NCBI RefSeq assembly: GCF_964063325.1 | Contig: NZ_OZ061315.1 | Location: forward strand, 3,286,001 to 3,350,000 | From: Hafnia alvei | GTDB lineage: Bacteria; Pseudomonadota; Gammaproteobacteria; Enterobacterales; Enterobacteriaceae | Length of the DNA: 64,000 nt | Reading direction: 5' to 3' | Part shown: positions 53,853 to 62,314 of the stretch, piece after piece | Layout of the letters: each line of letters starts with the position of its first letter | Numbering within the stretch: position 1 is the first letter of the stretch | The notes under the pieces: model-generated | What the model was told of the DNA's origin: nothing | Databases searched by the model: none | What the model saw: only the letters and a program-made list of their open reading frames with translations | Translations under genes and position numbers: made by a program

Positions 53853-56345
53853 TTAGGCAGTCACCTTTTCAACTTTTACCGCACATTTTTTGAAGTCAGT
53901 TTCTTTGGACAGCGGATCGGTTGCATCCAACGTCAGGTTATTCACCAACTGAGCGGCATCGAAGAACGGCATATAAACCAGTCCTTGCGGTACACGGTTA
54001 CGTCCACGGGTTTCAACAATAGAAACCAGTTCGCCACGGCGAGAAATAACCTTCACTTTATCGCCACGACGCAGGCCGCGTTGTTTAGCATCCAAAGGAT
54101 GAATAAACAGCACCGCTTCCGGGAACGCACGGTGCAGTTCAGGCACACGGCGCGTCATCGAACCGGTATGCCAATGCTCCAGCACGCGACCGGTAGAGAG
54201 CCACAGGTCGAATTCTTTATCAGGAACTTCAGCCGCTGGCTCAAATGGCAGTGCAAAAATAACCGCTTTGCCGTCTGGTTTGCCGTAGAAACGCACGCTT
54301 TCGCCTGCTTTAACAAACGGGTCAAACCCTTCGCGATAGCGCCACAGGGTTTCTTTGCCGTTCACCACTGGCCAGCGGATACCGCGCGCTTTGTGGTATT
54401 CATCGAACGGAGCCAGATCGTGACCATGGCCGCGGCCAAATGAGGCGTACTCTTCAAACAGCCCTTTCTGCACGTAGAACCCAAAATCGCGTGATTCATC
54501 GTTCAATTGATCGGCTGCGATCTCTTCTAGCTTGAATTTGTTGACGTTGCCGTTGGCATAAAGCACGTCGAACAACGTTTTGCCCTTCAGCTCTGGCTTA
54601 CTGTTGATGAGCTCCGCAGGCCAAACGTCTTCTACTTTGAAGCGTTTGGAGAACTCCATCATCTGCCACAGATCAGATTTGGCCTCACCCGGCGCTTTCA
54701 CCTGCTGATGCCAGAACTGAGTACGGCGCTCGGCATTACCATAAGCCCCTTCTTTTTCCACCCACATTGCGGTTGGTAAAATCAGGTCGGCGGCCAAAGC
54801 GCTGACGGTTGGGTACGGATCGGAAACCACGATGAAGTTACGTGGATCACGCCAGCCCGGCATACGGTCAGCGTTGATGTTTGGCCCAGCCTGCATGTTG
54901 TTGTTACACATCACCCAGTAAGCGTTGAGCGTGCCGTCTTTCAGCGCACGGTCTTGCGCTACGGCGTGTAGACCCACTTTTTCTGGAATGGTACCCGCTG
55001 GCAGTTTCCATGTATTTTCAGCGATCTGACGGTGTTTTTCGTTGGTCACCACCATGTCTGCAGGCAAGCGGTGGGAGAACGTCCCCACTTCACGCGCAGT
55101 ACCACAGGCTGACGGCTGACCGGTCAGAGAGAATGGACCACAGCCCGGTTTGGAGATTTTGCCGGTCAACAGATGGATGTTGTAACAAAGGTTGTTGGCC
55201 CAAACACCGCGCGTGTGTTGGTTGAAGCCCATCGTCCAGTAGGAGACGACTTTGATGTTTGGATCGGCATACAGCTTAGCCAACGACTCCAGGGAATCCT
55301 TTGGCACACCGGTCATTTCAGCCGTTTTCTCCAGCGTATACTCCGCCACGAATGCTTTGTAGTCTTCAAAGCTCATTGGCTCGGAGGCGTCACTGCCCGG
55401 GTTTTTCGCGGCTTTTTCCAACGGATCGGTTGGGCGTAAGCCGTAACCGATATCTGTTGCGCCCTTGCGAATATTCACGTGCTGCTTCATGAACTCCTGA
55501 TCGACCGCATTATTCTGAATAATGTAGTTTGCGATGTAGTTCAGGATCACCAGGTCAGACTGCGGGGTGAAGATAATCGGGTTATCGGCCAGCTCAAAAC
55601 TGCGGTGTTCAAAGGTAGAAAGAACCGCCACTTTGACATTTTGGTCGGTCAAACGACGGTTGGTAATGCGCGACCAGAGGATCGGGTGCATTTCCGCCAT
55701 GTTTGAGCCCCACAGGACGAAAGCGTCGGCCTGTTCGATGTCATCGTAGCAGCCCATCGGCTCATCCATACCAAAGGTACGCATAAAACCAACGACCGCC
55801 GACGCCATACAGTGACGCGCATTCGGGTCGATGTTGTTAGAGCGGAAGCCCGCTTTGAACAGTTTGGAAGCGGCATAGCCTTCCCATACGGTCCACTGAC
55901 CCGATCCAAACATACCCACCGAGGTTGGGCCTTTCTCTTTCAGCGAAGTTTTGAATTTCTCTTCCATCACGTCGAAGGCCTGATCCCAGGTCACCGGCGT
56001 GAATTCGCCCTCTTTGTTGTACTGACCATTCTTCATACGCAGCAAAGGCTGCGTTAGACGGTCTTTTCCGTACATGATTTTTGGCAGGAAATAGCCTTTG
56101 ATGCAGTTTAGACCACGGTTAACCGGTGCATCTGGATCCCCTTGGGAAGCCACGATGCGACCATTTTGCGTACCAACCAACACACCACAACCGGTACCAC
56201 AAAAACGGCACGGCGCTTTGTCCCACTTAATTTCATCAGCCCCACCGACAACCGCTTTCGCGACGGTCGGAATGGTCAGCCCTGCAGCTGCTGCTGCAGC
56301 GGCGACGGCGTTGGCTTTCATGAAGTCTCTACGACTGAGTTTCAT
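53853..56345 (-). CDS. napA: NapA, catalytic subunit of periplasmic nitrate reductase
   Basis: An 830-residue molybdoenzyme that reduces nitrate to nitrite in the periplasm. Tat signal SRRDFMKANAVAAAAAAAGL. The 4Fe-4S site is CRFCGTGCGV...GLNCIKG. The Mo-bis-MGD ligand Cys lies in ARHCMASAVVGFMRTFG. The MGD regions (WGSNMAEMHPILWSR, NNMQAGPNINADRMPGW, and the C-terminal LSTGRVLEHWHTGSMTRRVPEL) are all intact. Start overlaps the napD stop by 4 bp. Length is normal for the enterobacterial protein. Confidence 0.97.
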   Translation of the reverse strand: MKLSRRDFMKANAVAAAAAAAGLTIPTVAKAVVGGADEIKWDKAPCRFCGTGCGVLVGTQNGRIVASQGDPDAPVNRGLNCIKGYFLPKIMYGKDRLTQPLLRMKNGQYNKEGEFTPVTWDQAFDVMEEKFKTSLKEKGPTSVGMFGSGQWTVWEGYAASKLFKAGFRSNNIDPNARHCMASAVVGFMRTFGMDEPMGCYDDIEQADAFVLWGSNMAEMHPILWSRITNRRLTDQNVKVAVLSTFEHRSFELADNPIIFTPQSDLVILNYIANYIIQNNAVDQEFMKQHVNIRKGATDIGYGLRPTDPLEKAAKNPGSDASEPMSFEDYKAFVAEYTLEKTAEMTGVPKDSLESLAKLYADPNIKVVSYWTMGFNQHTRGVWANNLCYNIHLLTGKISKPGCGPFSLTGQPSACGTAREVGTFSHRLPADMVVTNEKHRQIAENTWKLPAGTIPEKVGLHAVAQDRALKDGTLNAYWVMCNNNMQAGPNINADRMPGWRDPRNFIVVSDPYPTVSALAADLILPTAMWVEKEGAYGNAERRTQFWHQQVKAPGEAKSDLWQMMEFSKRFKVEDVWPAELINSKPELKGKTLFDVLYANGNVNKFKLEEIAADQLNDESRDFGFYVQKGLFEEYASFGRGHGHDLAPFDEYHKARGIRWPVVNGKETLWRYREGFDPFVKAGESVRFYGKPDGKAVIFALPFEPAAEVPDKEFDLWLSTGRVLEHWHTGSMTRRVPELHRAFPEAVLFIHPLDAKQRGLRRGDKVKVISRRGELVSIVETRGRNRVPQGLVYMPFFDAAQLVNNLTLDATDPLSKETDFKKCAVKVEKVTA

Positions 56346-56608
56346 GGCGTATCCTCACCTTGCTCATCCTGCTGGTGATAAACCAGCGACACCGCCAGCA
56401 CACCTGCCACATTGCGCGCTGACTCAATTCTGTCTAGCAATGCGTTTGAATCTTCGCTTTGCATGACAACCACTAACTTGCCTTTTTCTTGTTCTGTCGC
56501 TGCCACTTCAGTTTCTGGCATGGCGGCCAGAGCTTCTGCGACGGCGGGTACGGCTTCAGGTTTGGCTTGAACCACCAATCCACATACGTGCCACATCTCA
56601 TTGCTCAT
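56342..56608 (-). CDS. napD: NapD, NapA-specific Tat chaperone
   Basis: An 88-residue cytoplasmic ferredoxin-fold chaperone that binds the NapA Tat signal until the cofactor is loaded. The sequence follows the family pattern: WHVCGLVVQAKPEAVPAVAEALAAMPETEV, KLVVVMQSEDSNALLDRIESARNVAGVLAVSLVYH. Coupled by 4-bp overlaps with napF upstream and napA downstream. Confidence 0.94.
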   Translation of the reverse strand: MSNEMWHVCGLVVQAKPEAVPAVAEALAAMPETEVAATEQEKGKLVVVMQSEDSNALLDRIESARNVAGVLAVSLVYHQQDEQGEDTP

Positions 56609-57129
56609 ACTTCATTCCTTGCTACCGCGTCGCGCGTTTCAGGCTGCGCCGCCGGCGTTATTCGAATAGCATCAACCGGACAGCCGCGAACGCATTCGCC
56701 ACAGCCGGTACATTTATCTAAATCAACCGTTGGTTTGGCAATTCCGCTCAAATGCGGTGCAAAGCGGATCGCATAAGGCTCGCAGGCATCCTGACAGCTG
56801 CGGCATTCAATGCCTTTTTGCGTTAGGCAGTTCGTCTGAATTTCTGCCTGAATAGTCCAAGGCGGTGTGCGTTCAAGTTCAAAAAGCGGTAATTCACAGG
56901 CATCAGCACAACGCTGGCAGAACGTGCACTCAGCGCGATGGAAGTCGATAGCGGGGAATCCGCCATCTCCCGCGATTAACACACCGGTTTCACACTGTTC
57001 AATACAGGAATGGCAACGCGTGCAGCCTGCAATAAAAGCAGGCTCAGGGATTGTCCAAGGTGGACGCTGTGCGCTAGCGGGTTTGCGCCAACGAGCGCTG
57101 AGTAGATTGCGCCGAGAAAGCGTAGTCAT
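56605..57129 (-). CDS. napF: NapF, cytoplasmic ferredoxin-type maturation protein
   Basis: A 174-residue cytoplasmic protein with four 4Fe-4S-type cysteine groups (CTRCHSCIEQCETG, CTFCQRCADACELP, CRSCQDACEP and CTGCGECVRGCP). It begins TLSRRNLLSARWRKP, the family's twin-Arg-like N-terminus that is not exported. NapF assists assembly of NapA's iron-sulfur cluster. First gene of the operon. The ATG at 57129, after GGAG, is chosen over one six codons upstream. Confidence 0.93.
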   Translation of the reverse strand: MTTLSRRNLLSARWRKPASAQRPPWTIPEPAFIAGCTRCHSCIEQCETGVLIAGDGGFPAIDFHRAECTFCQRCADACELPLFELERTPPWTIQAEIQTNCLTQKGIECRSCQDACEPYAIRFAPHLSGIAKPTVDLDKCTGCGECVRGCPVDAIRITPAAQPETRDAVARNEV

Positions 57130-57554
57130 GGGTAACTCCGGTGACATTGCTCATCCATCCTGATGAAAAATACGTACCAATAAAAATGAAAGATATTGCT
57201 GGTCAGCGATATTGTTTTAGATTTTTGTTAGTAATAATTCTTATTTAGCTAATGACCAGAAATATAGGTTTTTTCTAAGCATAAAGTATGCGGATTAGAG
57301 GATGAGTTATAATCCCCCTAAATAGGTAATTGTGGGTATCGATTGCGCGAGATCAATCCTTTTGCTGAGTTTTCGCGCACTGTATAGCCCCTGCAACCAC
57401 ATTCCGTTATCTACTGATTTATATAACGATTGTTTGGGCATCCTGTTATCAATAAACAGAACGGTACTAATAACCCATTTATTAAGCACCTGCGCAAAAA
57501 TGATGACGCTCTTACGCCCTTTTTATCGCTGTCATACTAAATAGGTATCTTAGA
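57130..57554. promoter_or_regulatory. Divergent nap / narQ control region
   Basis: A 425-bp region between napF and narQ. It contains the FNR-like site at 57343 and several AGGTA/TACC-type half sites (for example AATAGGTA at 57321-57328 and TACTAAATAGGTA just before narQ) that could be NarP heptamers. The short frames in it lack ribosome sites and are not annotated. Confidence 0.6.
57343..57356. promoter_or_regulatory. Candidate FNR site
   Basis: TTGCG-CGAG-ATCAA matches 8 of 10 positions of TTGAT-N4-ATCAA. It lies within the nap/narQ divergent region, and FNR activates nap in E. coli during anaerobiosis. Confidence 0.55.
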
Positions 57555-59237
57555 TTGCTCGTAAAACGTTCGGTTACCAGCACCTTGGCTAAAACGCTGG
57601 CCGCTATTGTGATCCTCTCGGTTTTATCGACCGGCATCGCACTTGTTACCGTAGCAAGCAGTTTAAGCGATGCCGAGGCGGTGAATATTGCAGGCTCACT
57701 GCGTATGCAAAGCTATCGGCTAGCCTATGATTTAACCAACCATCCTGATGATGTTGCCCTGCATCTCGAAGAGTACGAGCAATCTATGCAGGCTCCGGCG
57801 TTGAAAAAGCTTGATCGCTTTTATGTTCCATCTTCTGTTCGTGAAGAGTATAGACACCTACTGGAAACTTGGCTGTTATTAGACCAGCAGCTTAAAGCAG
57901 GCAATAGCGATCAATACCTTGCCCATGTGGCTCGTCATGTCAGCCAAATCGATCATTTTGTCTTGGTACTTCAGCATTATTCCGAGCAAAAAATGCAGCA
58001 AGTGGCGGCGATCAGTTTGCTAGGCGTCTTGATGATCATCGGGCTGGTTTGGTTTGCGATCCGCACCACGCGCCGAGAAGTGGTGTCCCCGCTGAATAAG
58101 CTGCTGAATGCCAGCCAGCGCATGCAAAACGGCTATTTCTCTCCGATGCAGTTGGACGTTAACCTCCCCAACGAAATTGGTGTGTTATCAAAAACCTTCA
58201 TTAGAATGTCGAGCGAGCTTGAAAAGCTGTATCGCTCTCTTGAGGACAAAGTTCAGGAGAAGACGGAGAGTCTGACACAGGCAAATAAATCACTTGGCGT
58301 ATTATTTGATTGCTCTCAAGCACTGACCGTCAGCGAAATCACCCAGCCCAGTTTTGAGAAGGTGCTCAACATTGTACGTACCAGTGAAGCCTTAGATTTT
58401 CTAGAATTAGAAGTTCATGACAGCGGCAATGGCCGTTGGCTATTACACAGTGGGCAACTTGACAACTTGGCTTCCACATCAGCCATATCGCTGATGCTTG
58501 ATGGGCATCGTTTAGGGGAATTACGCTGGCCTCAGCACCAACATCCCCAGCAGCAGTTAATGCAAAACGTCGCCAATATGCTTAGCCGAGGAGTCTATTT
58601 CAACCGGGCGCAAAAGCAGCAGGTTCAGCTATTGTTGATGGAAGAACGCGCGACGATTGCGCGTGAGCTGCATGATTCTTTGGCCCAAGCGCTCTCGTTC
58701 CTACGTATTCAGATAACGCTGCTCAAACGCTCCATCCCGGCCGAAAACACACAGGCTCAGGCAATCATTCGTGATTTTGCTCAAGCATTGTCTGACGCCT
58801 ATCGCCAACTGCGTGAATTATTGGCCACTTTTCGCTTAACTATTCAGGAAGCTGATTTGCGTGAGGCCTTACATCAGCTATTAGCGCCATTAAAATTGCA
58901 AACTGACGCCGTTATTACGCTAAACTGTGCGCTTTCTTCGCAGTCACTCAACGCTCAGCAGCAAGTTCACGTCTTGCAAATTGTGCGCGAAGCCGTGCTC
59001 AACGCCATCAAACATGCTCAGGCAAAACACATCGAAATACGCTGTCACTACGGGCCAGAAGGCGAAAGCGTGATCAGTATTCAAGATGACGGCGTTGGGA
59101 TAGCCAGCCTTGAAGAACCCAATGGACACTACGGTCTGACAATTATGGCCGAGCGAGCGACGCGACTGGGCGGTGAACTTACCATCCGCACGGTGGTTCC
59201 AGCAGGTACAGAAGTTTCGTTGATTTTTCAGCACTGA
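57555..59237 (+). CDS. narQ: Nitrate/nitrite sensor histidine kinase NarQ
   Basis: A 560-residue membrane kinase. The N-terminal helix is followed by a periplasmic nitrate-binding domain with the P-box SDAEAVNIAGSLRMQSYRLAYDL. A second helix, HAMP and a Cys-containing linker lead to the HisKA_3 site ERATIARELHDSLAQALSFLRIQ (phospho-His) and an HATPase domain (REAVLNAIKHAQAKHIE, DDGVGIASLEEPNGHYGLTIMAERA). It phosphorylates NarP/NarL. The start is TTG, giving MLVKRSVT as in the E. coli N-terminus MIVKRPVS. narP follows 85 bp later, unlike in E. coli where the two are unlinked. Confidence 0.94.
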   Translation: MLVKRSVTSTLAKTLAAIVILSVLSTGIALVTVASSLSDAEAVNIAGSLRMQSYRLAYDLTNHPDDVALHLEEYEQSMQAPALKKLDRFYVPSSVREEYRHLLETWLLLDQQLKAGNSDQYLAHVARHVSQIDHFVLVLQHYSEQKMQQVAAISLLGVLMIIGLVWFAIRTTRREVVSPLNKLLNASQRMQNGYFSPMQLDVNLPNEIGVLSKTFIRMSSELEKLYRSLEDKVQEKTESLTQANKSLGVLFDCSQALTVSEITQPSFEKVLNIVRTSEALDFLELEVHDSGNGRWLLHSGQLDNLASTSAISLMLDGHRLGELRWPQHQHPQQQLMQNVANMLSRGVYFNRAQKQQVQLLLMEERATIARELHDSLAQALSFLRIQITLLKRSIPAENTQAQAIIRDFAQALSDAYRQLRELLATFRLTIQEADLREALHQLLAPLKLQTDAVITLNCALSSQSLNAQQQVHVLQIVREAVLNAIKHAQAKHIEIRCHYGPEGESVISIQDDGVGIASLEEPNGHYGLTIMAERATRLGGELTIRTVVPAGTEVSLIFQH

Positions 59238-59322
59238 GGGTCAGCAACAACTCGTGTTTAATTAAATTTTAATGGTAATAGGCAACGGATAACCGCCCCT
59301 ATTATTTATTTCGGAGCATTTT

Positions 59323-59955
59323 ATGGAAAATGAAAGCTACGCAGTTATGATCGTGGACGATCATCCGCTTATGCGCCGCGGAGTTCGTCAGTTACTCGAA
59401 CTCGATCCTGCCTTTAACGTGGTTGCAGAGGCCAGCAGCGGCAGCGAGGCGATTGCATTGGCCAGCCGCGCCCAACCCGACGTGATCTTATTAGATCTTA
59501 ATATGAAAGGATTATCGGGTTTAGATACCCTGAAAGCGCTGCGCAACGAAGGCATTGATGCTCGCATCATTATTCTCACCGTTTCAGACTCACGCAGTGA
59601 TGTCTATGCGTTAGTTGATGCAGGTGCAGATGGTTATTTACTGAAAGATAGCGAGCCGGAAACGCTGCTATCGCAGATCCATCAGGCCGCAAGCGGTAAA
59701 AACGTCTTTAGTGACATCATCTGCGAATATTTAGCATCACGCTCTGAGTTAACCGATCCCTTTGCCGATCTGACTGAGCGCGAACTCGATGTACTGCAGG
59801 AAGTGGCTCGTGGACTGTCTAATAAACAAATCGCTTCACAGCTGCATATTTCCGAAGAGACGGTAAAAGTGCATATTCGCAACCTGCTGCGCAAGCTCAA
59901 CGTACGCTCACGCGTGGCGGCAACCGTTTTGTATTTAGAGCACAAAAACCAATAA
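59323..59955 (+). CDS. narP: Nitrate/nitrite response regulator NarP
   Basis: A 210-residue response regulator. The receiver (about 1-125) has the acidic pair DDHP, the phosphoacceptor Asp in VILLDLNMKGLSG, Thr in ILTVSDS and Lys in YLLKDSEPE. A NarL/LuxR HTH follows (LTERELDVLQEVARGLSNKQIASQLHISEETVKVHIRNLLRKL). NarP activates nap under low nitrate. Context beside narQ and nap favours NarP over NarL. Start follows CGGAG. Confidence 0.92.
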   Translation: MENESYAVMIVDDHPLMRRGVRQLLELDPAFNVVAEASSGSEAIALASRAQPDVILLDLNMKGLSGLDTLKALRNEGIDARIIILTVSDSRSDVYALVDAGADGYLLKDSEPETLLSQIHQAASGKNVFSDIICEYLASRSELTDPFADLTERELDVLQEVARGLSNKQIASQLHISEETVKVHIRNLLRKLNVRSRVAATVLYLEHKNQ

Positions 59956-60014
59956 TACCGACAATGGGCGATAACCAAATGGCTGTCGCTCACCCTTCTC
60001 CACGAATTCATTGA

Positions 60015-60287
60015 TTAAATTGCAGCCAGCAGTTGTTCAGCATGCTTTTTAATCCACGTTTCGTTAAGCGGCCCCCAGTTTTTCAACTGATAGTAACCGT
60101 CGTTGTTACGTACGCCCTCTTGGACAAAATCCAGTTCAATACCCATTCCCGGCAGCGCTTTGATCACATCCTGTAAGGTTCTACGCGGCCAGCCGGTCAC
60201 CTGCATAAGATGAGGAACATTCGGCTTCTCCAGATGGCTAATCAACCAACAGAGGTATAAACGTCGCGCAAACACGGGGTTAAAGTC
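60015..60287 (-). CDS. Small winged-helix DNA-binding protein
   Basis: A 90-residue protein with a compact HTH (PNVPHLMQVTGWPRRTLQDVIKALPGMGIELDFVQEG) and a wing-like YYQLKNWGPL segment. I recognise it as a conserved enterobacterial protein but cannot name it with confidence. The ATG at 60287 directly follows AGGAGAACAA; the frame extends nine codons upstream without support. Target unknown. Converges with narP. Confidence 0.72.
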   Translation of the reverse strand, partial: DFNPVFARRLYLCWLISHLEKPNVPHLMQVTGWPRRTLQDVIKALPGMGIELDFVQEGVRNNDGYYQLKNWGPLNETWIKKHAEQLLAAI

Positions 60288-60912
60288 CATTTGTTCTCCT
60301 AATTTACCCACCAATGGCAGAAGTTAGAGCCAAAAATGATTAATGACACAGGTATTGTAGGTAATTTAGCAAGAAAGAAAAGGAAACAAGGCAGAAATCA
60401 ACGGCATTGGACGTGATAAGAACCCAAAGATATTGTGATACATCGAGTTATTATTAATTAATCTTAAATATTGGTTTTTATTTAAATTATATTTAATTAA
60501 AACTTACTCTTATGAGAGTTAATCAACCGAAAGATCTATTCATTAAATATATTAATGGGATTTCATCACAAAACATGATCGTTAATGATAAAAATCACTC
60601 GCATCGTGCAAAAAATAGATAATAAATCAATTGATATGGATATTTCTGCCTAAAATATATTCAGGTGCTATTATTGCTATATTCCTAAAAATGAATTAAA
60701 AAGAACCTCCAATAGAATTGCTTATATATTTAATAACTTTGGCACTAGGCAAGCATTCACCATTAGCTGTGTAACATGGATTACCACACTATTTAAGGGA
60801 GAAAAGCATGAGTGCACACACCAATGGAATTTATATTACTAATGATTCAATGACGTCGTTTTAATTAGTTTTAAGTATATTACCTAATTGGCTTATTACG
60901 GAGAATAATATA
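60288..60912. other. AT-rich upstream region of the fimbrial operon
   Basis: About 625 bp of AT-rich DNA between the divergent winged-helix and fimbrial genes. It should contain the fimbrial promoter. The only translatable element I see is an 18-codon frame at 60808. No invertible-element inverted repeats or fimB/E-like recombinase genes are visible. Confidence 0.5.
60808..60864 (+). CDS. Possible 18-residue leader peptide
   Basis: The frame MSAHTNGIYITNDSMTSF starts with an excellent ribosome site (AAGGGAGA, 5 bp spacing) and ends 48 bp before the fimbrial subunit's GTG. A short leader upstream of a fimbrial gene could regulate its translation or transcription, but there is no codon bias or hairpin that clearly proves attenuation. 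Confidence 0.35.
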   Translation: MSAHTNGIYITNDSMTSF

Positions 60913-61485
60913 GTGAAACGGAATCTATTTGTCGCCATTATGGCACTATCATCGGCAACTGCGTTTGCCGCAGAGATGGATGCTGGGAAAATTCATTTTA
61001 CCGGTGAAATCATTGAACCAAGCTGTGTTATCGAAGGCGATGGAGGAACAAACTCTTCTACGGTACCGCTAGGAACCTACCCGACGTCGCTTTTCACCGC
61101 CCCAGGGGTAGAGACAGATCTCGTACCTCTTACTATCACTCTCAAGGACTGCCCGCTGACCAGCGCGGGGCTCGCTGCCGTTCAACTAACCTTTACGGGC
61201 AGCACCGCATTAACAGGTTCTAATACCTTGTTGGATGTCAGCAAAATCACCACCAGCGGTACAACCGCTGCAACGGGTGTTGGCATTGCAATGAGTCCTG
61301 CTGATGGTCAAAGTACAGACCGGATCAAATTTGATGGGTCTGAGGGACAGGTTTAGATACAATTAGCATCGAATACAACAGACACGATTAGCGCATCATT
61401 TAACGCACGTTATATATCATTCGCCCAATCTGTCACCGCAGGGCCTGCAGATGCTGATTTAACGGTGAATATCCTTTACCGTTAA
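60913..61485 (+). pseudogene. Type 1-family fimbrial major subunit interrupted by an amber codon
   Basis: The GTG-initiated frame has a signal peptide (LFVAIMALSSATAFAAE), then a fimbrial subunit fold with the conserved cysteine pair (PSCVIEGDG and LKDCPLTS). Codon 148 is TAG (61354-61356), after GSEGQV. The same frame continues to 61485 with IQLASNTTDTISASFNARYISF and VTAGPADADLTVNILYR, the normal C-terminal donor-groove strand with its penultimate Tyr. A C-to-T change in a CAG codon would explain it. Truncation removes the segment needed for chaperone binding, so without suppression the pilin should not assemble. A sequencing error is possible. Confidence 0.82.
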
Positions 61486-61612
61486 TTTCTTATTATTCTA
61501 TCTGGCGTGTTATTAGCAATTTCACTATAACACGCCAACATTTCAAATATGGGTAAACCAGATTCTGCATAGGCTTTTCCAAGATTATTTTCATTTATTA
61601 AAAGGCTCTTAC

Positions 61613-62305
61613 ATGCGACTTATCGGGCTGAAAGTTTGCTCTGTAATTCTTGCTTTTACTACCTTCAGCCACGCAGCAGGGATTCAAATAGGGCGAACAC
61701 GTATTATTTATGACACAAACAAGAAAGAAGTGGCGCTTTCACTGAAAAATACAGAGAAAGAACTGCCATGGCTTATTCAGTCATGGATTGATACCGGTGA
61801 TGGAAAAACGCGTGGCCCCTTTATTGTTACGCCGCCGCTTTTCAGGCTTGATCCACAAAAAGAACAAAACCTACGTATTACGTGGTCAGGCCAAGCGTTG
61901 CCTACCGACAGAGAATCTTTGTTTTATATGAATGTGCGCACTATCCCGGCGATGGCAAAAAGTGACGATGAGAAAAATGTTCTACGACTGATATATAAAA
62001 CACGGCTGAAATTATTCTGGCGACCCACGGGGCTAAGCGGCACTCCTATTGATGCCTGCAAGAATCTAAAATTCAGCCGGCAGGCAAATCAGTTACAGAT
62101 TACAAATAATGGCGACTACTACAGCGTTTTCGATACCTTAAAACTGAATACGACATCATTAAAAACCACCGAGATGGTAGCCCCGAAAGCAACGGCGCAA
62201 TTTCAGCTTCCCGGCACGGCTAATGGCTCGAAAGTGACATGGCGCTGTATTACTGACTACGGTAATGCGTCAGATGAATTTACATCAAGTTTAACTCAGG
62301 ACTAA
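61613..62305 (+). CDS. Periplasmic fimbrial chaperone (PapD family)
   Basis: A 230-residue secreted chaperone with signal peptide ending THA/SHA-AGIQIG. Family marks are GRTRIIYDTNKKEVALSLKN (with the conserved Arg), WLIQSW, FIVTPPLFRLDPQKEQNLRI and YMNVRTIPAM, then the basic KTRLKLFWRP strand that holds the pilin C-terminus. Two cysteines in the C-terminal domain probably form a disulfide. It should cap subunits and deliver them to the usher encoded 9 bp downstream. Confidence 0.92.
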   Translation: MRLIGLKVCSVILAFTTFSHAAGIQIGRTRIIYDTNKKEVALSLKNTEKELPWLIQSWIDTGDGKTRGPFIVTPPLFRLDPQKEQNLRITWSGQALPTDRESLFYMNVRTIPAMAKSDDEKNVLRLIYKTRLKLFWRPTGLSGTPIDACKNLKFSRQANQLQITNNGDYYSVFDTLKLNTTSLKTTEMVAPKATAQFQLPGTANGSKVTWRCITDYGNASDEFTSSLTQD

Positions 62306-62314
62306 TGGTGCTTA

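Noticed and set aside
60288..60912. Phase-variable invertible promoter for the fimbrial operon
   Set aside because: I found no inverted-repeat pair of the expected size and there is no recombinase gene nearby.
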